From positions 1 to 6,500 of the forward strand of contig CAMJXZ010000194.1 in assembly GCA_946409855.1 (NCBI GenBank): 6,500 nt of DNA. Reading direction: 5' to 3'. Below the pieces are notes generated by a model. It was not told where the DNA came from. It did not search any database and was given only the letters and a program-made list of their open reading frames with translations. Origin of the DNA: an uncultured Clostridia bacterium. GTDB taxonomy: Bacteria > Bacillota > Clostridia > Christensenellales > Aristaeellaceae. The position numbers were made by a program, and so were the translations under genes. This document shows, piece by piece, positions 1 to 5,594 of the stretch (positions within the stretch are counted from its first letter, which is position 1; every line of letters starts with the position of its first letter).

Positions 1-502
1 CGTGGCTTTTCACGCCGCAGAGCCTGTACATCAGGTATTCCGGGATCATCAGGAAGCCGCAGGCCTGCTCCAGCCGCCCGGCCAGCTTGTCGGCGTACAG
101 CTGATAGATCGTATTGAAGGGCTGGAACTGGATGCCCGTTCTGCGGTACAGCTCCGAAAAGGGCATTTTTTCGTGCACCTGCGGGATCACCGCTTCCGTC
201 CGCCCATCCCGATAAGCGTAGCAGGGCAGAATGGGCTGGTTCTTGTTCATCAGCACGTAATCCACGCCCCAGGTGTCGACGGACAGGCTTTCGATCTGCG
301 GGTATTGTTTCAGCGCCTCGTCGACGCCCGCTTTCACATGGCGTTCCAGGGCTTCGATGTCCCAGATCAAATGCCCGTCCTGTTCCTTGACGCCGTTGGG
401 AAAACGATACACCTCTTTGGTTTGAATTTCCCCGTCCGCTTTCCAGCCCACGATGTGCCGCCCGCTGGACGCGCCGATGTCGATGGCCAGATAGTATTTC
501 AT
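1..502 (-). CDS. rhaB: Rhamnulokinase RhaB (FGGY kinase), N-terminal 167 residues; cut by left window edge
   Basis: RhaB phosphorylates L-rhamnulose with ATP to L-rhamnulose 1-phosphate in the cytoplasm, the second step of L-rhamnose breakdown. Translating the minus strand from the ATG at 502 gives an uninterrupted 167-residue N-terminus starting MKYYLAIDIGASSGR. DIGASSGR (residues 8-15) is the FGGY-kinase phosphate-binding loop in its rhamnulokinase form. VDTWGVDYVL (about 75-84), AYRDGRT (about 96-102) and the stretch RTGIQFQPFNTIYQL (121-135) closely match E. coli RhaB as I remember it, which separates it from xylulo-, glycerol and fuculokinases. The family is normally about 480-490 residues, so roughly two thirds, including the catalytic Asp and the ADP-binding half, lie outside the window. 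The gene starts 18 bases after the stop of the zinc-module SDR, so it is probably co-transcribed. No frameshift or stop is seen in the visible part. Confidence 0.93.
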   Translation of the reverse strand, partial: MKYYLAIDIGASSGRHIVGWKADGEIQTKEVYRFPNGVKEQDGHLIWDIEALERHVKAGVDEALKQYPQIESLSVDTWGVDYVLMNKNQPILPCYAYRDGRTEAVIPQVHEKMPFSELYRRTGIQFQPFNTIYQLYADKLAGRLEQACGFLMIPEYLMYRLCGVKSH

Positions 503-507
503 CCGTG

Positions 508-513
508 TCCCCC
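508..513 (-). promoter_or_regulatory. Probable ribosome binding site of rhaB
   Basis: On the minus strand the bases read GGGGGA, ending 5 bases before the rhaB ATG. It is a less perfect Shine-Dalgarno sequence than those of the rhamnosidase and the 337-residue SDR. It supports the ATG at 502 as the start. The whole gap (503-520) is only 18 bases and shows no room for a terminator or promoter. Confidence 0.55.
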
Positions 514-520
514 GCTTTCT

Positions 521-2032
521 TTATACGTCCAGCTCGGTCACTTCTTTGGGATACTCCCGCATTTCGTCCGGGCCGTGCAGCGGGTTCCAGACCTGGGCGA
601 AGAAGGGATCGGCCTTGGCTCTGGCCCCGTAGTTCCAGCTGCGGCGCTCGCATTCCGGGCACCAGTGGCCGCCCTCCAGCACCAATCGGGGGCTGGCTTC
701 AAAGGTATGGCCGAAAGCGCAGCGGAAGGTCTGCTTGCTCTGCCAGTCACCCTTTTCCATAGCTTCGCTCAGGCATTTGCCGCCCCGGAATTCTGCCGCG
801 CCTTGCAGATCGGAAAGCGTCAATTCGTTTTCAGACTTGGATTCGTCGTAGCCGTGGTCGATGGGAATGACCTTGTCCCAATCGGTGAAGTGATCCATCT
901 GGCTGGCCTTCTTAGGCAACGCTTCCCAGCGTTTGCGGCTGCCCCAGTAAGCGTCGATGTGGTCCTCCATGTTGGCGTCGATGAAATGTTTGGTGCCGTG
1001 CTGGCTGTTCAGGTGCTTTTTGAAGGTGCTTTTGATGATGGTCCCCATCAGCTTCTGCCCGCCGGGCAGCTTGCAGATGATCTTCCCAAAGGGCTTGGCC
1101 GCGCCGAGCTCTTTCAGGTAGGCGTCGTAGAAATACTGCATGCTGTCGGAACGGAAGTGCAGATAGTTTTCCAGCTTGTCCGAATCCAGGTAATACTGGC
1201 CGTGGAAGTTCAGCGTGGCGTTGACCTTGGGATCGATGACGTAATCAATGTTTTTGATGCCGATTTCCCTGTACATGAGCTTGTACATGGTGAAGGTGTC
1301 CACCCGGCAGGATGGCCCGCCGCCGATGTTGTAAATGTGGCCCCAGAATTCCTCCGGCAGCGCGCCGTTTTCCGTATAGGCGGCCAGATGGCACATGAGC
1401 CGGCCGCTGTCCCGGTCGGACACGTATTCCAGCACGTTGTCCAGGCAGTTGTGGAACTGGATGGCGTCCCGGACCTTCGCCATGGCCGGGCCCATGATGC
1501 CCGTCTGCCGGAGGCTGACCCAGTATTTCAGCCCGCTTTCAATCACGTACCGTTCCGCCGCGATCTTGGACACCGCGTAATAATCGAACATGCTGGGCTT
1601 GATGGGATCGCCCACCCGGCCCCAATGGATGGGCGGCATGCGGTCGCCGGTCTCCGCCACGGTGCCGATGTACACGAAGTGGGTGGTGTCGTTCTGGCCC
1701 AGCTTTTTCACTGCTTCGATCAGATTGCGGGTGCCGCCGAAATTGACCTCCATGGCCTTTTTCGGATGATAATCCGCGGCGGGAGAAACGAAGGCCGCCA
1801 CATGCAGAATCAGGTCGCAGCCTCGCACGGCTTTTTCCACAAAGGCCGCGTCGGTCAGGTCGCCGAACAGGGTCTGCACTCTGCTGTTTCTTTCATAGGG
1901 CTTGAGCCTCTCCCGGCAGCGTTCGCTGTCCAGATCCAGCGCGACGATCTGATAGCTTCCACTGTCCTCCGTCATCTGCTTCAGGCTTTCCAGCCCCATG
2001 CCGCCCGCTGCGCCGGTCAATAATACCTTCAT
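521..2032 (-). CDS. Extended SDR (NAD-dependent epimerase/dehydratase family) with C-terminal zinc-finger-like module
   Basis: A 503-residue cytoplasmic oxidoreductase of unknown substrate. The N-terminus MKVLLTGAAGGMG carries the TGxxGxxG nucleotide-binding loop (residues 6-13). Asp33 and Asp35 at the end of beta-2 suggest NAD rather than NADP. GDLTD (57-61) and HVAA (77-80) are typical of extended SDRs. The catalytic set looks complete: Thr124 in YIGT and YAVSK (Tyr152, Lys156). The SDR core ends around residue 300-310. Residues about 310-415 match nothing I recognise, and about 416-461 form a zinc-finger-like module, making the protein some 170 residues longer than a usual extended SDR (about 310-350). 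I chose the ATG at 2032 over the in-frame GTG at 2041 because a GAAGGG ribosome site sits 8 bases before the ATG, while the GTG overlaps it. The upstream SDR stop lies one base before the ATG (TGACATG), so translation is probably coupled. The general fold resembles 3-beta-hydroxysteroid dehydrogenase/epimerase proteins, but no substrate can be named. Confidence 0.86.
   Translation of the reverse strand: MKVLLTGAAGGMGLESLKQMTEDSGSYQIVALDLDSERCRERLKPYERNSRVQTLFGDLTDAAFVEKAVRGCDLILHVAAFVSPAADYHPKKAMEVNFGGTRNLIEAVKKLGQNDTTHFVYIGTVAETGDRMPPIHWGRVGDPIKPSMFDYYAVSKIAAERYVIESGLKYWVSLRQTGIMGPAMAKVRDAIQFHNCLDNVLEYVSDRDSGRLMCHLAAYTENGALPEEFWGHIYNIGGGPSCRVDTFTMYKLMYREIGIKNIDYVIDPKVNATLNFHGQYYLDSDKLENYLHFRSDSMQYFYDAYLKELGAAKPFGKIICKLPGGQKLMGTIIKSTFKKHLNSQHGTKHFIDANMEDHIDAYWGSRKRWEALPKKASQMDHFTDWDKVIPIDHGYDESKSENELTLSDLQGAAEFRGGKCLSEAMEKGDWQSKQTFRCAFGHTFEASPRLVLEGGHWCPECERRSWNYGARAKADPFFAQVWNPLHGPDEMREYPKEVTELDV
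650..787 (-). other. Zinc-finger-like module (CxxxH...CxxC) in the C-terminus of the 503-residue SDR
   Basis: Residues 416-461 of the SDR read RGGKCLS, then about 15 residues, then CAFGH, then a spacer with ASPRLVLEGGHW, then CPEC. Likely metal ligands are Cys438, His442, Cys458 and Cys461. The pattern GGKCLS ... C-x-x-GH-x-F/W-x-A-x-P ... G-x-W-CP-x-C is one I recall from small treble-clef or zinc-ribbon domains, such as the 'probable zinc-ribbon' type (DUF4379-like), usually found in putative nucleic-acid-related proteins. The family assignment is from memory. The ligand pattern is directly visible. Confidence 0.7.
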
Positions 2033-2033
2033 G

Positions 2034-3047
2034 TCATTCACCCTTCATGCTCAGTACTTCGGTCTTCTTTTCGATCACGGCCTTGCACAGCAGGATGGAA
2101 TCCCCGATGGCGGCGTCGATATCGTCGTCGGTAACGCCCAGCGCCGCGCAGCCCTCGCTCTTGTCGATGAAAAGGTTGGAGCACATGATGTCCGCAAACT
2201 TCACCATGTGAAGGCCGCCCTGGATGCCCTTTTCCTTCTGCTCCTTCATGATCATTTTGCAGCCCAGGGCGTACATCCAGGTGGGGATGGTGATGATCTT
2301 CTTGTCCGGGCAGCCCAGGTATTTATGGACGATCCTGAGCAGCTCCTTCCAGGTCAGGTTATAGTACCCGATGGGATAACATTTGCCGCCTTTGTTCCGC
2401 TCCAGCGCCCCGGCAATGGCCTGGCCCACCTGATGCACCGTCACCATGGTGGAGCCGCCCTTGGGGTACATGGTGACGCCCTTCATGGCCATCACATTTT
2501 CCACCAGGAACACCCACACCGGCTTGCGGCCCGGCTGGGTGCCGAAGATGTAGGGCAGCTCCAGCACCGCCACGTCCAGCCCCTCCCCGGCGAAAGCCAT
2601 GGCGGCTTCCTCCTGGTCGATGCGGCTGCGGATGTAGGGATGCCATTCCGTCAGCTTCTTTTCGGGCCATTTTTTTGCCGCGTAGGAGAAATAGGAGCCC
2701 AGGATCACCGCGTGCCTGACGCCGCATTCCTTGCACAGCGTCAGCAGCCGCTTCACGGGGTCAATGTTGTATTTCTTATACAGATCATAGATGGGCGCGG
2801 GGCCTTCCACCCGTTCGTCCACGCCCGCGGCGAACACGAAGCCCTCGCAGCCGGTGAGGTAAGCGCGCAGATCGTCGTCGCTCATTTCCAGATAGTTGCC
2901 GTATTCAATCTTCATTTCCGGCGGCAGCACCGCGCCGGTGGGCAGCGGCGGCAGCGCGATGCTGCTGACCTCATGCCCCCGGGCGATCAGCTCCTTCGCC
3001 GCTTCGCTGCCCAGCAGGCCCGTTCCGCCGATCATAAATACTTTCAT
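2034..3047 (-). CDS. NAD(P)-binding extended/atypical SDR, 337 aa, with YxxxR in place of YxxxK
   Basis: A cytoplasmic Rossmann-fold protein of the NAD-dependent epimerase/dehydratase superfamily; substrate unknown. The start MKVFMIGGTGLLGSEAAKEL has the GGTGLLG dinucleotide loop (residues 7-13). After beta-2 the sequence is SSIALPP with no acidic residue, unlike its neighbour, so NADP is possible. FAAGVDE (72-78) replaces the usual HxAA motif. Ser118 (LGSYFS) is in the place of the catalytic Ser. Aligning YIRSRIDQEE (from 138) with the neighbour's YAVSKIAAER puts Arg142 where Lys is expected. ELPYIFGTQPG (163-173) matches the usual 'RpxxiyGP' strand. The start is supported by GGAGGG 7 bases upstream, and the length is normal for the family. 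It follows the rhamnosidase by 18 bases and ends one base before the next SDR's ATG. It could be a working reductase with altered chemistry, or a binding or partner subunit. The stray Tyr122/Lys126 pair lies too close to Ser118 to be the canonical pair. Confidence 0.84.
   Translation of the reverse strand: MKVFMIGGTGLLGSEAAKELIARGHEVSSIALPPLPTGAVLPPEMKIEYGNYLEMSDDDLRAYLTGCEGFVFAAGVDERVEGPAPIYDLYKKYNIDPVKRLLTLCKECGVRHAVILGSYFSYAAKKWPEKKLTEWHPYIRSRIDQEEAAMAFAGEGLDVAVLELPYIFGTQPGRKPVWVFLVENVMAMKGVTMYPKGGSTMVTVHQVGQAIAGALERNKGGKCYPIGYYNLTWKELLRIVHKYLGCPDKKIITIPTWMYALGCKMIMKEQKEKGIQGGLHMVKFADIMCSNLFIDKSEGCAALGVTDDDIDAAIGDSILLCKAVIEKKTEVLSMKGE
2041..2046 (-). promoter_or_regulatory. Ribosome binding site that fixes the start of the 503-residue SDR
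   Basis: The minus strand reads GAAGGG, 8 bases before the ATG at 2032 and inside the last codons of the preceding SDR. The alternative GTG start at 2041 uses the final G of this motif, so it could not be served by it. This supports the ATG start and a stop-start coupling (TGACATG). Confidence 0.65.
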
Positions 3048-3054
3048 TTGCTTT

Positions 3055-3060
3055 CCCTCC
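3055..3060 (-). promoter_or_regulatory. Ribosome binding site of the 337-residue SDR
   Basis: The minus strand reads GGAGGG, 7 bases before the ATG at 3047, within the 18-base gap (3048-3065) after the rhamnosidase stop. The gap has no space for a promoter or hairpin terminator. Confidence 0.7.
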
Positions 3061-3065
3061 GTTTG

Positions 3066-5594
3066 TCAGATCGTATAGGCCGCAGTGCCGGCTGTCTGTA
3101 TGCGTTCGCTGCCGTCGGGCAGGCGCACCAGGGCTTCGCAGTTGGCGGGCACGGTGACGGTGAACACGGTCTTTTCGTTTTTCTTTTCCCAGCCGCTTTC
3201 AATCATGCCGTAAATGCTGTCGTAGCGCGCCGTGGCATGGGTCAGGTGCCCGCCAGGGCGAGGAGCGATGATAAAGCGGTTCTCGCCGTCCACCCGGATG
3301 CCGCAGCAGGTGTCGAACATCCATTCGCACACCGCGCCCTTGGAATAATGGTTCAGGGAACAGATGCCGCTGTCGGATTTGGGGCCTTCCCAGCCCTCCC
3401 AGATGGTCATGGCGCCGGATTTGGGCATGGACAGCCAGCCGGGGATCTCCTCGTTTTCCAGCAGCCGGTAGGCGTATTCGATGTCCATGTCCGCAAGCAC
3501 GTAGAGGATCAGGGGCGTGGAAAGGAAGCCCGTGCCCAGCCGCCACCGGTAATTGTCCAGCGCCCGGATCAGCCGCTTTTTCGCAAAGGCGGTCTGCTCA
3601 TCATTCAGCAAATCCATGTACAGGGGACGCACCAGCTTGGCCTGGCGGTCCGTGTCCAGGGTGAACTTCGGTTTCGTCACCATTTCCTGATAGGCCCGCT
3701 TCGCGCCTTCGGAATATTCCCGCAGCTCCGCAATGGGCTCGGTTTTCCCCAGCACCTCGCAGATGTCTGCCATGATGCCCAGCACCCAGGCGGTGTAAGC
3801 GGTGGATTCCTCGGGATGCGGTTCGGCAAAGTCCGTCCAGACGAAAGCCCGCACGTCCTTGGGCTCCGCCCACTCGCCGTAGGACTGGCCCGCGTTGACG
3901 GCGTATTTCCGGTTGGCGTGGGAGATGCCCAAAGGCTTTGCGTAAATGCCGCCCGGCTTGCCGCAGCGGGAGATCATGAACTTCGCGTAGCGCAGCATCC
4001 GGTCGAAATTGTCTTCCAGGATGCGCCTGTCGCCGTATTTCTGATAAAAGCGCCAGGGCATCAGGATGCCCACGTCCGCCCAGCCCACGGAGCCGTTCAT
4101 GGTCCACATGAACCAGTCTTCGTTGGCATAAGGCGCGATCTGGGGCAGCTTGCCGTTCTTCCACTGCCGGTCGAAGACGTCCCGCAGGTGCTTCCGGGCA
4201 AAGGCGGCGTAATCCGAAAGGAAGCTGGCCGTGCCGAAAAACACCTGGCTGTCGCCGGTCCAGCCCATGCGCTCCCGGGTGGGGCAGTCGGAAGGAATGT
4301 CGGTGGAATTGGATTTCAGCGACCATTCCGTAGCTTGATAGAACCGGTTGATCAGCTCGTTGGAGCAATCGAAGGAGGAGGTGAAGGGAAAATCCGAATA
4401 CAGGGCGATTTGCGTGAAATCATCCAATTCAAAGGGAATATCCGTTTCGATCAGGGCGTACTGAAAGCCGCCGTAGAAGAACTTGGGCTTGTATTCGTTG
4501 AGCCCCTCCTTGCAGGTATAAGTGAACTCCTGAAGCGGCGACGCCTTTCCCCTGGTGACGCACTGGATGTTCTTCTGGGTGAATTCGCCCGCGTCGTCCA
4601 GCATTTCGCCCAGGCGGATATGGATCTGCTGCCCCGCTTTCGCGTTCAGCCGGAACGCCAGATAGCCGCACAGATTCTGAGGGAATTTCAGCACGGTCTT
4701 GCCGCCGGGGGTGGTGATCTTTTCGATGGGCTTGAAATGCTCGTGCTCGGTGACGAACACGTTGTTGGAGGCCGTCAACGGCACGTCGACGGGGCTCAGT
4801 TTCGCCTGACCGGCATAGGAAGGCGTCCTGGAAGCGTCCACGATCTCCCCGTCCTCGTTATCGGCGAAGCGGATGGGGCCGTCGCTGGACCACTGCCAGC
4901 TGCCGTCGGTGGCAACCGTCTGCACGTTGCCATCGGCCCCGGTGATCTCCAGCTGGGCGATGAGCCGGGTGACGGCGCCGTAGGTGCAGGTACGGCCCTT
5001 AGCCCCGCTGCTGCCCCGGTACCAGCCGTCCGCCAGCTCCACCGAGAGGGCGTTATCGCCGTTCCGGATCAGATCGGTCACGTCGTAGGTCTGGTACTGG
5101 ATGCGCCTGCGGTAATCCGTGGAGCCGGGAGCCAGGATGAAGTTTCCCACCCGCGCCCCGTTGATCCGGGCCTCGTACTCCCCGCAGGCTGAGATGTACA
5201 GCCGGGCCTGCTTCACGCTCTCCGCGGAGAACGCCTTGCGGAAGCAGTCCACGGGATAGCGTTCCTTTTTCTTCGGCGCGTAGTTTCCGGTGATCCACTT
5301 CGCATTCCATTCCGAGATGCCGGTCTCGAAGAAGGCTTCGCTCCAGTCTCCGGGCTCGTCATTCTCATCCCACAGGCGGATCTTCCAGTTCACCCGCTCC
5401 CGGTCGGAAAGCTCCTTCGGATAGTCAGCGTGCATGGAGGAAGAGGAGATCTTTCCGCTGTCCCATTTTTCCGTGACGATCTGATACGCGGTCTGCCTCT
5501 GACCGCCCTCGCAGATCCACTGGAGGCGGGGATGGCAGATATCAATGCCCAGCGGGTTTTCCAGGTATTCGGTTCTCAGTCGAATTGCTTTCAT
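3066..5594 (-). CDS. Alpha-L-rhamnosidase, glycoside hydrolase family 78, cytoplasmic
   Basis: An 842-residue inverting glycosidase that releases terminal alpha-L-rhamnose from glycosides such as flavonoid, saponin or pectin-derived rhamnosides. Domain order fits GH78: an N-terminal fibronectin-like sandwich (about 1-100; ENPLGID, PRLQW, TAYQI, WDSGK), the Bac_rhamnosid_N beta domain (about 115-285; NGARVG, LADGWYRG), a second beta domain (about 290-400; PQNLCGYLAF, IRLGEML), the (alpha/alpha)6 catalytic barrel (about 405-760) and a C-terminal beta domain (about 765-842). DCPTRERMGWTGD (436-448) holds the probable general acid Glu441, with Asp436 and Asp448 as rhamnose contacts. TIWEGW (730-735) holds the probable general base Glu733. 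SLNHYSKGAVCEWMF (746-760) is the usual barrel-end motif. There is no signal peptide or anchor, so it should act inside the cell on imported substrate. The ATG overlaps the transporter stop (ATGA) and has GAGGAGG 8 bases upstream. The length is slightly short for the family (often 850-950), with no domain missing. Whether it prefers flavonoid, saponin or oligosaccharide substrates cannot be read from the sequence. Confidence 0.96.
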   Translation of the reverse strand: MKAIRLRTEYLENPLGIDICHPRLQWICEGGQRQTAYQIVTEKWDSGKISSSSMHADYPKELSDRERVNWKIRLWDENDEPGDWSEAFFETGISEWNAKWITGNYAPKKKERYPVDCFRKAFSAESVKQARLYISACGEYEARINGARVGNFILAPGSTDYRRRIQYQTYDVTDLIRNGDNALSVELADGWYRGSSGAKGRTCTYGAVTRLIAQLEITGADGNVQTVATDGSWQWSSDGPIRFADNEDGEIVDASRTPSYAGQAKLSPVDVPLTASNNVFVTEHEHFKPIEKITTPGGKTVLKFPQNLCGYLAFRLNAKAGQQIHIRLGEMLDDAGEFTQKNIQCVTRGKASPLQEFTYTCKEGLNEYKPKFFYGGFQYALIETDIPFELDDFTQIALYSDFPFTSSFDCSNELINRFYQATEWSLKSNSTDIPSDCPTRERMGWTGDSQVFFGTASFLSDYAAFARKHLRDVFDRQWKNGKLPQIAPYANEDWFMWTMNGSVGWADVGILMPWRFYQKYGDRRILEDNFDRMLRYAKFMISRCGKPGGIYAKPLGISHANRKYAVNAGQSYGEWAEPKDVRAFVWTDFAEPHPEESTAYTAWVLGIMADICEVLGKTEPIAELREYSEGAKRAYQEMVTKPKFTLDTDRQAKLVRPLYMDLLNDEQTAFAKKRLIRALDNYRWRLGTGFLSTPLILYVLADMDIEYAYRLLENEEIPGWLSMPKSGAMTIWEGWEGPKSDSGICSLNHYSKGAVCEWMFDTCCGIRVDGENRFIIAPRPGGHLTHATARYDSIYGMIESGWEKKNEKTVFTVTVPANCEALVRLPDGSERIQTAGTAAYTI

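Noticed and set aside
503..520. Promoter or terminator in the gaps between genes (503-520 and 3048-3065)
   Set aside because: Each gap is 18 bases and is filled mainly by a ribosome binding site; no inverted repeat with a T-run or -35/-10 pair fits.
2..2023. A plus-strand open frame of 673 codons opposite rhaB and the 503-residue SDR
   Set aside because: It is antisense to two recognisable genes, its translation is rich in repeated Val, His, Phe, Ala and Gly with no domain I recognise, and such long antisense frames are expected in GC-rich coding DNA with strong third-position bias.
2033..2041. GTG at 2041 as start of the 503-residue SDR
   Set aside because: It overlaps the only good ribosome site, adds just three residues, and the ATG at 2032 starts directly with the usual SDR beta-1 strand.
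521..3047. The two SDRs as dTDP-rhamnose synthesis enzymes (RmlB/RmlD)
   Set aside because: Neither shows the characteristic RmlB dehydratase motif (TDE...YG) nor the RmlD pattern, one carries a zinc-finger-like tail, and the surrounding genes are catabolic.
1998..5192. A plus-strand open frame of 1064 codons opposite the 337-residue SDR and most of the rhamnosidase
   Set aside because: Same reason: it mirrors well-supported minus-strand genes (GH78 motifs, Rossmann loop), crosses their boundaries, and its predicted protein has no recognisable fold or motif. Its great length is striking but explained by codon bias.
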